Position numbers and translations under genes: made by a program. A model generated the notes under the pieces. That model saw only the letters and a program-made list of their open reading frames with translations, was not told the DNA's origin and did no database searches. From Vibrio chagasii (GTDB taxonomy: Bacteria; Pseudomonadota; Gammaproteobacteria; Enterobacterales; Vibrionaceae), in assembly GCF_024347355.1 (NCBI RefSeq), contig NZ_AP025465.1:868001-932000 (forward strand): 64,000 bases of DNA, read 5' to 3'. Positions 8,631 to 16,369 of this stretch are shown one piece after another (position 1 is the stretch's first letter; every line of letters starts with the position of its first letter).

Positions 8631-9704
8631 GTGTCGGAATATAAATTAGATCCATTCAATGCATTAGAAGCAAAAACAGAAGCACAAAAATTATCTTTTG
8701 CTCCTATTGTTTTTCATACTGCTCGTACACTTCGTGATTTAGGTATTTTAAAAGCGCTCGATGATGCGGGGAGCGATGGCTTACCTGCTGAGACTATTTC
8801 AGAAATAACAGGTGTATCTGAATATGGTGTGAAAGTGTTACTTGATATGGCGCTTAGCGCTCATATTGTTGTTTGGGAAAAGCCTAACTATAAGATAGCC
8901 AACCTTGGTTTCTACCTGTTGCATGATGGCATGACTAACGCAAACATGGATTTCACAGCCGATGTTTGTTATGCCGCGATGATGCACCTCACTGAAGCGA
9001 TTGAAGAGGGCACTCCTGCTGGTTTGAAGGAGCTAGGGGATTGGGATACGATCTACCAAAGTTTGTCTCAATTACCTGAAAAAGCGAAAGAGAGCTGGTT
9101 CAAGTTTGATCACTTCTACTCTGATCGCTCATTCCCCGTTTTGCTTGAGAAGGTTTTCAGCAAGACACCTAAATCGCTGGTGGATATTGGCGGTAATACC
9201 GGTAAGTGGGCAATGCAGTGTTGCAACCATGATTCTGATGTTGAAGTCACGATTGTTGATTTGCCACAGCAGTTAGAAATGGCAATGGCGAACGCTAAGC
9301 AACATGGCCATCAAAACAGAGTGACGCCTTTCCCGGCCAACATGCTAGATAAGCAACAAGCGCTGCCAACGGGTGCGGATGTGTGGTGGATGAGTCAATT
9401 CCTCGATTGTTTCTCGCCAATGGAAATCCTTAGCATCTTAAAGCGTGTCCGCTCTCATATGTCAGAACAAGCGACCGTTTATATCCTTGAATTGTTCTGG
9501 GATGCACAGAAATACGATGCAGCTTCGTATAGCTTAAACGCGACTTCGCTTTACTTTACCTGCTTGGCAAACGGCAACAGTCGTTTTTACTGCAGTGAAG
9601 ATTTCTTAGAGATAGTTGAAGAAGCTGGCTTTGAAGTGGTCACTCGCACCGATGATATCGGTCTTGGTCATACGCTTCTTGAATTGAAAGCTAGCGCGCA
9701 ATAA
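8631..9704 (+). CDS. SAM-dependent O-methyltransferase (COMT-like)
   Basis: This 357-residue protein has an N-terminal winged-helix dimerisation region (about 20-100) and a Rossmann methyltransferase domain with the SAM-binding loop VDIGGNTGKWA (184-194) and the acidic second motif VTIVDLPQQ. The layout matches plant-type O-methyltransferases and polyketide methyltransferases. The start is GTG at 8631; no ATG lies in a better place and TTAGG precedes it. It probably methylates the aryl head hydroxyl of the polyene, as methylated APE head groups are known. In the letter scheme for APE genes this would be the apeB position; I leave the symbol empty because the placement in a separate operon is not decisive. 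Confidence 0.85.
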   Translation: MSEYKLDPFNALEAKTEAQKLSFAPIVFHTARTLRDLGILKALDDAGSDGLPAETISEITGVSEYGVKVLLDMALSAHIVVWEKPNYKIANLGFYLLHDGMTNANMDFTADVCYAAMMHLTEAIEEGTPAGLKELGDWDTIYQSLSQLPEKAKESWFKFDHFYSDRSFPVLLEKVFSKTPKSLVDIGGNTGKWAMQCCNHDSDVEVTIVDLPQQLEMAMANAKQHGHQNRVTPFPANMLDKQQALPTGADVWWMSQFLDCFSPMEILSILKRVRSHMSEQATVYILELFWDAQKYDAASYSLNATSLYFTCLANGNSRFYCSEDFLEIVEEAGFEVVTRTDDIGLGHTLLELKASAQ

Positions 9705-9729
9705 CACATAACAAACATGGCTTAAATTA

Positions 9730-10971
9730 ATGAAAAAACTGTCTACTCAAGTAGTGATCATCGGAGCTGGGCCATCAGGGTCTATTGCCGCGTCTTTATT
9801 GCACAAAAAAGGCATCGATGTTCGAGTAATCGAAAAAAGCGTGTTCCCTCGCTTTTCAATTGGTGAAAGCCTATTACCCGCTTGCATGGAAGTGATTGAA
9901 CAGGCAGGCATGACCGACGCGGTGACCAAGGCTAACTTCCAATACAAAGATGGCGCAGCATTTCGTAAAAATGGTGTGTACACCGCGTTCAATTTTGAAG
10001 ATAAGTTCTCTACTGGACCGGGAACCACTTTTCAGGTTCAACGTGGTGCTTTTGATAAGGTGCTTGCAGATACTGCTGAGGCACAAGGTGTCACTATTGA
10101 TTACCAGCATGAGTTGACGGGCATTAATTTTACCGACGACAGCACTATTTTAGATGTTCAAGTACTTGATGGAGAAAGCTATCAGCTCGAAGCACAGTAC
10201 GTTTTGGATGGCAGTGGTTTTGGTCGAGTGTTGCCGAAGATGCTTGATCTGGAAGAGAAATCATCACTTCCACCTCGAAAAGCTATTTTCACGCACATTA
10301 ACGATCATATCGCTGAGGTGGATACTGAGCTAGATTATGACCGAAACAAAATCCTAATCTCTGTGCACCCAACCAATCCTGATGTCTGGTATTGGTTGAT
10401 CCCGTTTAGCAACGGTGTTTCTTCATTTGGTGTGGTAGGGGAGCCGAAGTTCTTTGAGTCTTACCCTGAAGATAAGATTGCCGCGATTAAGCAATTGGCA
10501 ATGGAAGAGCCGGGTTTGGCTGAAATATTGGCAAACGCTGAGTACCCAAACCCTGCGGGTGAAATCGGTGGTTACTCTGCCAACGTTAAACACCTTGCAA
10601 CTGACAAATACGCACTACTGGGTAACGCTGGTGAGTTTCTTGATCCTGTGTTCTCGTCAGGCGTGACGATTGCCATGAAGTCGGCGCAGTTTGCGGTTGA
10701 GTGTGTGGAAAAGCAGCTCAATGGTGAGACGGTCGATTGGGAACGTGAATACGCGGACCCGTTGATGGTTGGCGTAAACACCTTCAGAACGTACGTTGAA
10801 GGTTGGTACTCCGGTACTCTGCAGGATGTGATTTTCTATCAGGATCCCAACCCTAAGATTAAACAAATGGTGTGCTCGATTTTAGCGGGCTACGCATGGG
10901 ATCAAACCAATCCTTATGTGAAAGATTCAAAACGCCGATTGACGACACTGGCAGAGATTTGCCGAAGCTAG
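9730..10971 (+). CDS. FAD-dependent halogenase-like oxidoreductase
   Basis: This is a 413-residue flavoprotein. The N-terminal FAD loop is GAGPSGS (12-18), followed by the halogenase-family signature FPRFSIGESLLP (39-50). A WxWxIP motif is intact as WYWLIP (220-225), and NAGEFLDPVFSSGV resembles the second FAD motif. WxWxIP is regarded as diagnostic of flavin-dependent halogenases, and a Lys (73, in QYKDGAAF) could serve as the catalytic lysine. Relatives also include geranylgeranyl reductases. It lies 25 bp after the methyltransferase, so it probably acts on the polyene or its aryl head. Whether it halogenates or oxidises is unproven. Confidence 0.8.
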   Translation: MKKLSTQVVIIGAGPSGSIAASLLHKKGIDVRVIEKSVFPRFSIGESLLPACMEVIEQAGMTDAVTKANFQYKDGAAFRKNGVYTAFNFEDKFSTGPGTTFQVQRGAFDKVLADTAEAQGVTIDYQHELTGINFTDDSTILDVQVLDGESYQLEAQYVLDGSGFGRVLPKMLDLEEKSSLPPRKAIFTHINDHIAEVDTELDYDRNKILISVHPTNPDVWYWLIPFSNGVSSFGVVGEPKFFESYPEDKIAAIKQLAMEEPGLAEILANAEYPNPAGEIGGYSANVKHLATDKYALLGNAGEFLDPVFSSGVTIAMKSAQFAVECVEKQLNGETVDWEREYADPLMVGVNTFRTYVEGWYSGTLQDVIFYQDPNPKIKQMVCSILAGYAWDQTNPYVKDSKRRLTTLAEICRS

Positions 10972-11030
10972 ATGGTCTATTTAGTGCTTTGTAATCGTGA
11001 TAGTTCTATCTCATTGCTCCAAAAATAAAA

Positions 11031-11058
11031 AAACAGCTGCAAATGCGGCTGTTTTTGT
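11031..11058. terminator. Bidirectional rho-independent terminator between convergent genes
   Basis: A 10-bp stem (AAACAGCTGC with GCGGCTGTTT, one T-G pair) closes a four-base loop. It is followed by GTTTTTG on the plus strand and preceded by an A-run that gives a U-tract on the minus strand. It ends the flavoprotein operon and probably also the facing gene. Confidence 0.85.
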
Positions 11059-11094
11059 ATCTGACTCTCTAGGTAAACTGATTGGAATTTAAGG

Positions 11095-11601
11095 CTACTT
11101 CAGGTCGATGCTGTTGAGGCGTCCCATGAATATGAGTAAATCAATCACGTCTTTGTGAGCGTCAAGTAGTGCGCGCTTAGTTTGGCTGTATGCGGCCAGT
11201 CGACCGTGCTTTCTGATGGAGCAGACCTTGGTTTTGTATTTGTAATCGCCGTTATCGGAGAACACGCGCCATTTGGCGATATAGCACTCATCACGATGTT
11301 CAGGGTCACTTTGTGTTGGGTTTGGCTTGAATACAATCTTAGGCTCTAAACTATGCGGAAGGCGCGTCATTAGGTAAGGCTCCTTGAGAACCTTCTTCCA
11401 AAACTTACCCCAAAGCTCTTTACCCAGCTCGTCTCTCAATTTGATGGTTTTCTTGAGTGCTTTTTCTTCGCCCATACGAACAAAACCGACAGACCGGTGC
11501 AGTACCGTGTCTTCTGGTGTGTGGATGTGGATCTTAAAAGCGGTCTTACCTTTCGAAATAAAGCGATAGCCGGTAGCACCAATTAGATTATTCTGACTCA
11601 T
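11095..11601 (-). CDS. Conserved hypothetical protein, possible AP2-like DNA-binding modules
   Basis: This 168-residue basic protein is not one I can name with confidence. Two segments look alike. Residues 6-60 (GATGYRFISKGKTAFKIHIH, then a helix ending LGKELWGKFW) and the C-terminal part (AKWRVFSDNGDYKYKTKVCS, then a long helix) both show aromatic-Arg beta strands followed by one helix. That is the pattern of AP2-type DNA-binding domains. It is monocistronic, facing the polyene operon across a shared terminator and separated from flgT by another. Vibrio homologues are sometimes labelled as iron-citrate transport proteins, which nothing here supports. A DNA-binding role is only a suggestion. 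Confidence 0.6.
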   Translation of the reverse strand: MSQNNLIGATGYRFISKGKTAFKIHIHTPEDTVLHRSVGFVRMGEEKALKKTIKLRDELGKELWGKFWKKVLKEPYLMTRLPHSLEPKIVFKPNPTQSDPEHRDECYIAKWRVFSDNGDYKYKTKVCSIRKHGRLAAYSQTKRALLDAHKDVIDLLIFMGRLNSIDLK

Positions 11602-11671
11602 AGCTTGCTAAATGATGATTATGTTATTAGTAAGGTTACGACAAATACGTAAAAACCGAAACTAATACCCA

Positions 11672-11710
11672 TGAAAAAATTAAAGCCTTAACAGAGGTGC
11701 TAAGGCTTTA
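11672..11710 (-). terminator. Rho-independent terminator of flgT
   Basis: A perfect 10-bp inverted repeat TAAAGCCTTA/TAAGGCTTTA with a 10-base loop lies 31 bp past the flgT stop. On the minus strand it is followed by ATTTTTTC. Confidence 0.88.
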
Positions 11711-11740
11711 TTAGAAACTATGAGTTTAGAGTGCTGCTAA

Positions 11741-12874
11741 CTACATGATTTTTTGCATCACATCACCAATTTGAATGCTTCCCGCCAGGCTTGGCTGATC
11801 AATCGTCAGTTCAGCTTCGTTCTCGTAGACGCGAGAAACGGTCAGTGTGATATCGCTTTGTGATACTTTATTGCGAGGTAAACCTCGTTGGTCGATAAAC
11901 GAACCTGTGTGCCATAGCTGCAGTTTGTCACCCTGTTGTACGCCATGCATTCGGCCCAAATCAATGGTCACTGTATTACCGAAGACGGCTGCAACTTCAG
12001 GAAGCGTGATCTTACAAGAGACTTCAGACTCTAAGTCCAACATGATGTTACGGCTAACACGAAGCATCATGCTGCCGTAGGTCGATGCCCAGAAACGAGC
12101 ACTGCGAGTGTCAACTTCACTGGTTTTAGCAAATGGCCACTTTGCCACTTCACGATAGCTACGGGTGTAGATTTGATGACCTGTCTTACCATCAAATACT
12201 TGCATCTCTAATGCAAACTGACGGTTGATGATGTCATCTTTTAATAGCTTGGATTCGATGGTTGCCGTTAAATCGGTAATGTCACCACCGATAATGTATT
12301 GCGCGCCCGTGTCTTGAGCGATCATCTTGATCACTTCAGGTTTACGTTTGTCGATGTCGTAATTGGTGGTACCGACAGAAACAAAGCTGCGAGACTCTTT
12401 TGCTAGCTGCCTATCAACCACATGGCCGAAATCATCACCGATGTTGTAGATTCTTCCCATCACGGCTTGTTGTGGAGAGGTGACATCGATATTCCCCACC
12501 AAGAAGGTTTTCTTGTATTGGCTCTCATGGCAAGCATTTGCCGAAGGGTAGATGTCGACTCTTGCGGTGATCATTAAATTGCCACCGCGTTTCTTCTCTT
12601 TATCAACCAAGATGTAGCGTACTTCGTGGTTAGTAAATTGGTATTCCTTTTTCTTGCCATCGAGATAAGGCGTCAGGTTCGCAATACTGCCAATGTCAGC
12701 CCCCGAGAACTGAACGGCCTTATAGACCGCGTCTTCCAGAGCGTGGATCCTTGCCGTCTCTTCTGACGAGACGATGGTTGCGGTACCGGTAACTTCATAC
12801 CATGAGGCATGAGCACTGAAGCTTATGATTATCAGTGAACCTATTGAAAATAAGTAAGAAATTATTTTTTTCAT
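11741..12874 (-). CDS. flgT: FlgT, periplasmic H-ring protein of the polar flagellum
   Basis: This 377-residue exported protein has an N-terminal signal peptide (about 1-23, ending FSAHA before SWYEVTG). The mature sequence matches Vibrio FlgT, which forms the H ring around the basal body and helps MotX/MotY stator assembly and outer-membrane penetration by the sheathed flagellum. It is divergent from flgO, its usual Vibrio neighbour. A good sigma-54 promoter lies 99 bp upstream at 12973-12989, and a strong terminator follows. H-ring genes of this kind are typical of Vibrio and relatives, which helps fix the organism. Confidence 0.92.
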   Translation of the reverse strand: MKKIISYLFSIGSLIIISFSAHASWYEVTGTATIVSSEETARIHALEDAVYKAVQFSGADIGSIANLTPYLDGKKKEYQFTNHEVRYILVDKEKKRGGNLMITARVDIYPSANACHESQYKKTFLVGNIDVTSPQQAVMGRIYNIGDDFGHVVDRQLAKESRSFVSVGTTNYDIDKRKPEVIKMIAQDTGAQYIIGGDITDLTATIESKLLKDDIINRQFALEMQVFDGKTGHQIYTRSYREVAKWPFAKTSEVDTRSARFWASTYGSMMLRVSRNIMLDLESEVSCKITLPEVAAVFGNTVTIDLGRMHGVQQGDKLQLWHTGSFIDQRGLPRNKVSQSDITLTVSRVYENEAELTIDQPSLAGSIQIGDVMQKIM

Positions 12875-12972
12875 CTATTCGTTACCAGTTGGGTATAAAT
12901 ATTGCTTAACAAATAACTATAAGCTTGAAGCTGACTTAAGTGCGTTTTTCTTAATCTGAACCATTAATGAAA

Positions 12973-12989
12973 AGCAAAGACTGTTCCAA
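12973..12989 (-). promoter_or_regulatory. Sigma-54 promoter of flgT
   Basis: Read on the minus strand, TTGGAACAGTCTTTGCT matches the -24/-12 consensus, with GG and GC separated by exactly 10 bases. Transcription would start about 88 bases before the flgT ATG. Confidence 0.82.
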
Positions 12990-13036
12990 CATTGTAATCC
13001 ATTGAAAAGAATAATGGCGAGAACATATTGGAACAG
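12981..13036. repeat. Inverted repeat in the flgT/flgO divergent promoter region
   Basis: CTGTTCCAA at 12981-12989 and TTGGAACAG at 13028-13036 form a perfect 9-bp inverted repeat that extends to 12 bp with one mismatch. The left arm is the -24 part of the flgT promoter. The right arm has TTGGAAC facing flgO, but its next GC is only 8 bases away, so it is not a standard sigma-54 site. Confidence 0.75.
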
Positions 13037-13066
13037 GTAGCACTAAAACTATCTGGAGATTAGAGA

Positions 13067-13702
13067 ATGAAAAAATGGCTCGTAGTAATGAGTGTCATGT
13101 TGCTGACATCATGCGCTTATTCGCCGATCTATAACGGCAAGACTGAGTATGCCGGCAGTCAGTTCATGCTGATGGACAGCCCTCGTCACACCATGGATTT
13201 CTTCGTTGAAAGCATGACTGAAGACTTGATCGTGTCGAACACCAGTATCTCAGCAAGAACGCCTATTGCGATCACCTCGTTTGTTGACCTGCAACACATG
13301 GACACAACAAACTGGCTTGGTAATTCAGTATCTGAAGGTTTCATTCATCAGTTTCAGCGTCGTGGCTTCAAGGTGGTCGATTTTAAAACCACGGGTTCTA
13401 TCCAAGTGACTCATCAAGGTGACTTTGCGATTAGCCGTGACTGGAAAGACTTAGCTCAAGAGCAAGACGTTCAATACGTACTAACGGGTACTATGCTGCG
13501 CCAAGAGGGCGGTGTGCTTGTTAATGCTCGAGTGGTGGGCATGCAAACTCGTATTGTCGTGGCTTCGGCACAAGGCTTTTTGCCTGCAGACCGTATTGGC
13601 CGTGACCTCGATACTCTGAACAGTATTCGAACTCAAGATGGCGTGATCATTCGTTCTGACCCAACGATCAGTCAGCCTTATACTGTTATTCTTCGCCCTT
13701 AG
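13067..13702 (+). CDS. flgO: FlgO, flagellar outer-membrane lipoprotein
   Basis: This 211-residue lipoprotein has lipobox MLLTSC (Cys16). The sequence matches the FlgO family of Vibrio, outer-membrane proteins needed for full motility and flagellar stability. It is the first gene of the flgOP pair, divergent from flgT. A Shine-Dalgarno sequence (GGAG, in CTGGAGATTAG) is well placed before the ATG at 13067. The expected class III sigma-54 promoter is not obvious: the best TTGG element has the wrong spacing. Function follows from family and synteny. Confidence 0.9.
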   Translation: MKKWLVVMSVMLLTSCAYSPIYNGKTEYAGSQFMLMDSPRHTMDFFVESMTEDLIVSNTSISARTPIAITSFVDLQHMDTTNWLGNSVSEGFIHQFQRRGFKVVDFKTTGSIQVTHQGDFAISRDWKDLAQEQDVQYVLTGTMLRQEGGVLVNARVVGMQTRIVVASAQGFLPADRIGRDLDTLNSIRTQDGVIIRSDPTISQPYTVILRP

Positions 13703-13711
13703 GAGTTCGAG

Positions 13712-14143
13712 ATGAAGAAGTTAATATTTGTGGTTGTTGCTTTACTGCTTGTTGGCTGTCAGCCTTTGCAGAGCATGAGACCAGACGATTTCTTGGTTGC
13801 TGTTGGTTACGCGAGTATCAGTGAGCAAAAAGGTCGCAACGACGAAGAGAAGCGCATCCGTGCGATGAGAGCCTCTAAGATCGATGCCTATCGTGAACTT
13901 GCGGAACAAGTTTATGGTATGCGAGTCAGCGGCCGTGCTGAACTTGAAGACCAACGCCTTGGTACAGAGCGCACATCAGGTGCGGTTGATGGGGTTATCC
14001 GCGGTGCAGAAGTCGTGCGCAGTTACCCAGTTGGCGATAGCTATGTGACTGAGCTTCAGTTGGATATCCGCAAGATGGATCAATTACGTAACTACGGCGA
14101 AGTTCAGGCTGTACCTGAGAAGAGACAACAAACGCTGTTCTAG
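13712..14143 (+). CDS. flgP: FlgP, flagellar outer-membrane lipoprotein
   Basis: This 143-residue lipoprotein has lipobox LLLVGC (Cys16) and a mature region of the LPP20 type that characterises FlgP. FlgP forms an outer-membrane disk or stabiliser around the rod of sheathed or high-torque flagella and affects motility and colonisation in Vibrio and Campylobacter relatives. It follows flgO by 9 bp with GGAG just upstream. The two genes form a small operon whose terminator is probably the 15-bp hairpin at 14385. Confidence 0.9.
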   Translation: MKKLIFVVVALLLVGCQPLQSMRPDDFLVAVGYASISEQKGRNDEEKRIRAMRASKIDAYRELAEQVYGMRVSGRAELEDQRLGTERTSGAVDGVIRGAEVVRSYPVGDSYVTELQLDIRKMDQLRNYGEVQAVPEKRQQTLF

Positions 14144-14239
14144 TATCGGAGCATGAATAAATGATATTGGCCGCCAGTCGCTTTCCAGATGGTGTATCGG
14201 CAACCAATAACCAGCAAACGCTGCCCAAAGGGTTCGGCT

Positions 14240-14320
14240 AAAAGCGTTTTACTCTTTGTTGAGGGAGATTTGCTTAGAATGACTAGGCTACTTCCCCCTC
14301 GCCGCGATTAAAACGCTTTT
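14240..14320. repeat. 12-bp inverted repeat flanking a structured, promoter-like core
   Basis: AAAAGCGTTTTA (14240-14251) and TAAAACGCTTTT (14309-14320) are perfect inverted copies 57 bp apart. Between them, GAGGGAG faces CTTCCCCCTC, and TTTGCTTAGAATGA looks like an extended -10 element. The GACTAGGC motif occurs twice, inside and just after the repeat. This could be a leader, a small RNA or a remnant promoter; I cannot tell which. Confidence 0.5.
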
Positions 14321-14384
14321 GACTAGGCGTCCCCATCCGAACAAAATTTAACCACGAAAGTTCAACACGCCCTAACATGAATAT

Positions 14385-14425
14385 AAAAGCGGCAAGTATG
14401 AAAATACTTGCCGCTTTTTGTTTTT
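14385..14425. terminator. Strong bidirectional terminator between flgOP and flgAMN operons
   Basis: A 15-bp perfect stem (left arm 14385-14399, right arm 14404-14418) is closed by a GAAA tetraloop. On the plus strand it is followed by CTTTTTGTTTTTG. It can end flgOP transcripts from the left and flgN transcripts from the right. Confidence 0.88.
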
Positions 14426-14490
14426 GCTGTCTTGGGCGTACTTTCAGATATGTGGGTGTTTGATTGGAGTCGAAATGTAGATAGGCTGAG

Positions 14491-14520
14491 ATACAGATAC
14501 AGATACAGATACAGATACAG
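14491..14520. repeat. Hexanucleotide microsatellite (ATACAG)5
   Basis: Five perfect copies of ATACAG occupy 14491-14520, continuing into a partial sixth (ATA). The repeat lies 41 bp beyond the flgN stop, outside any gene. Confidence 0.95.
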
Positions 14521-14561
14521 ATAGGAAAAAACAATGGTGTTATCGAAAAGGTGTAGCTTAA

Positions 14562-14987
14562 CTAAGCTTTTACGTTGGTTCCCAACGTTGAAATAGTGTG
14601 CGTTTGACCGCCGGCGTTGTAAGTCATACCAATTTTGCCGTGGCTTTGTTGCATCATGTTGCTGAGTTTTTTGAAGCTGAGGTGTGCTCGATTTAGGGCC
14701 TCGCCATTCACCAGGTTCGCTTGATGACAATCGTGCACAATAGACTTGATGGTTGAGACTAACTGAGCAAGTTCAGGATTCTCGGTCAGTTCTGAGATAT
14801 TGCTATGGGCAGCGATGCGTTGATCGGTTGATCTTAGCTGTTCGACAAGGACCACTTTTTCCTTGGCAATTCGCTCAATATCTGTCGATTGTCGGCTTGT
14901 AATAGCGGTTTTCTCTGAACTTAGTAGCTCAGATAAGGCTTTGGCATTTTGAAGTTGGAAATTAACTAAATCTGCTAGTGCCGCCAT
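14562..14987 (-). CDS. flgN: FlgN, export chaperone for FlgK and FlgL
   Basis: This is a 141-residue helical protein. The frame extends upstream to 15029, but ATG at 14987 (MAALADLVNFQ) is preferred because AGGT lies 9 bases upstream and the sequence then fits the FlgN family. FlgN binds the C-termini of the hook-filament junction proteins FlgK and FlgL and delivers them to the export gate. It follows flgM by 62 bp in the same direction and is probably co-transcribed from the sigma-28 promoter in front of flgM. Confidence 0.85.
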   Translation of the reverse strand: MAALADLVNFQLQNAKALSELLSSEKTAITSRQSTDIERIAKEKVVLVEQLRSTDQRIAAHSNISELTENPELAQLVSTIKSIVHDCHQANLVNGEALNRAHLSFKKLSNMMQQSHGKIGMTYNAGGQTHTISTLGTNVKA

Positions 14988-15049
14988 AACGTAACCTATC
15001 AATAATCTTGTGTGTCTTAAGTTAAGCACTCAGTACAAGAGGGGAGAAC

Positions 15050-15367
15050 TTAAAGACCTTTTAATTCGTTTTCGAACTTCATCATATTGTCGGCCAGTTT
15101 TTCTGGGTCAACTGTGTATGAACCGTTCGCGATCGCTTCTTTGATTGCTGCAACTTTTGCAGAGTCAAAGCTTGGGTTTGCTGCCATGTCTTGGTGGAGT
15201 TGACCGATCGCTTTGCCTTGTTGGCTTAGTGAAACCGCATCTTTGCTCGCTGGTGATTTAGTTGAAACATCAGAGCGTGATGACTCAGAACTAGAATCAG
15301 AGCGTACTGCTGATCGGTTAGTGGTCGTTAGGGTTTGCCCTGAACGAATGTTATCAATGCCTGCCAT
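15050..15367 (-). CDS. flgM: FlgM, anti-sigma-28 factor
   Basis: This is a 105-residue protein with the Vibrio FlgM start MAGIDNIRSGQ, a Ser-rich disordered middle and a C-terminal sigma-binding helix region (AAIKEAIANGSYTVDPEKLA). FlgM holds FliA inactive until it is secreted through the completed hook. The frame opens at 15409, but ATG at 15367 is the true start, because a sigma-28 promoter covers 15409-15435 and transcription would begin downstream of 15409. The FliA-dependent promoter gives negative feedback, as in other Vibrio. Confidence 0.9.
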   Translation of the reverse strand: MAGIDNIRSGQTLTTTNRSAVRSDSSSESSRSDVSTKSPASKDAVSLSQQGKAIGQLHQDMAANPSFDSAKVAAIKEAIANGSYTVDPEKLADNMMKFENELKGL

Positions 15368-15408
15368 AGTTAAGCCTTTTTCTTCAAAAATGGGAACCTG
15401 TACAGTCA

Positions 15409-15435
15409 ATATCGACCAAGGGTTCGATTACTTTA
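15409..15435 (-). promoter_or_regulatory. Sigma-28 (FliA) promoter of flgMN
   Basis: On the minus strand TAAAGTAA, 11 bases and GTCGATAT match TAAAGTTT-N11-GCCGATAA with one change in the core GCCGATA. It sits about 42 bp upstream of the flgM ATG. Confidence 0.8.
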
Positions 15436-15545
15436 GCAATTTTTCGCTCTTTAGTCGAAAAGGGATATAACACTGAAGCTACGTATTTCAATGCTAGAGT
15501 CGAAAGCGAAATAGCTAACGGTACCGCCAATTGAGAAGTAGAGAG

Positions 15546-16250
15546 TTAAAAGTAAACCGTGACTTCAGACATGTTGGTAACAATACCTTCAATTATACGC
15601 TGTGATTTATCATTTTTCACTCTTACTTGATCACCCATAGAGCCATCAGTTAGCGCTGTGCCTTTAGTCGTAATGGTCATGCCACCTTTTACTGCCTGTA
15701 TGATAACCTTCTCGTTTCGACATACGACACAAATGTCACCCCTTTCGACAACGTCACCCGGCCTTAGGTTCTTTTTTACCTTGGCGCCGATAACTTGCTC
15801 TGGAGCGGTGAAGCCTTGGCGACGGAATTTGTTAAGAGAAATCATCGCGGTTGTCAAGTCGTATTGACCGACAATCTCGCCTCTCGCGAGTGCTCGAGTA
15901 GTCGTCACAAGCGGCACCGACATCGAAAGACGTACCGGTACATAAACTCGCCACTCATCAGGAACACATTGCACTAAAACCGTAATACTGCTGCGGGTAT
16001 TTGTGGTGGTTGAGGCACTTGTCTCAAGAGGAACCGGGCAGTCTGTTGCTTTGATTCTTGAGTCAACATTTGCTGAATTAACAAAGAGTTCGCCGCCTCG
16101 TGGCTGCTCAACGGTATCAATAATGTGTCGCTCTGCCGCAGACTGAATCTTCTCAATTTGTTCTGGGGTCGCAGCTTGCACAAAAAAACTAAACAATATT
16201 GATAAAATGCCGATAAACTTAGCGACAGTTTTAAAAGTAGCTCTACACAT
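15546..16250 (-). CDS. flgA: FlgA, P-ring assembly chaperone
   Basis: FlgA is a periplasmic chaperone for the P-ring protein FlgI. The C-terminal SAF domain is clear (ARGEIVGQYDL, VKKNLRPGDVV, VIIQAVKGGMTI). The frame starts at 16292, but I prefer ATG at 16250. It gives a clean signal peptide (MCRATFKTVAK, then a hydrophobic stretch ending FVQA), and a TATTAT/TATAAA -10-like sequence lies between the two start codons. The upstream ATG remains possible, adding 14 residues. The gene is divergent from cheV and upstream of flgMN, the usual Vibrio order. Confidence 0.88.
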   Translation of the reverse strand: MCRATFKTVAKFIGILSILFSFFVQAATPEQIEKIQSAAERHIIDTVEQPRGGELFVNSANVDSRIKATDCPVPLETSASTTTNTRSSITVLVQCVPDEWRVYVPVRLSMSVPLVTTTRALARGEIVGQYDLTTAMISLNKFRRQGFTAPEQVIGAKVKKNLRPGDVVERGDICVVCRNEKVIIQAVKGGMTITTKGTALTDGSMGDQVRVKNDKSQRIIEGIVTNMSEVTVYF

Positions 16251-16369
16251 TGCTATAGAAAGAGGTGGCAAATTTGCTTTATAATACGTCATTCCGTTTC
16301 TCTGGTGGTTCGTAGCCTGCAGTAGACTAACACTTTTTATACAAAAAAGTTTGATATGGAGATGAGCTC

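Larger units (their letters stand above)
14144..14561. other. Intergenic region between flgP and flgN (418 bp)
   Basis: This gap between two convergent operons holds no convincing gene. It contains a 12-bp inverted repeat with a promoter-like core (14240-14320), a strong bidirectional terminator (14385-14425) and a hexanucleotide tandem repeat (14491-14520). Reading frames here are carried by the repeats and have no family resemblance. Confidence 0.7.

Noticed and set aside
13028..13044. Sigma-54 promoter for flgO on the plus strand
   Set aside because: TTGGAAC is good, but the next GC is 8 bases away rather than 10, so it was kept only as a repeat.
14491..14520. Short CRISPR-like array
   Set aside because: The repeats are six bases with no spacers, so this is a simple microsatellite.
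14283..14534. Minus-strand reading frame of 83 codons beyond flgN
   Set aside because: It is largely built from the ATACAG repeat and the terminator hairpin, has no ribosome site and resembles no family.
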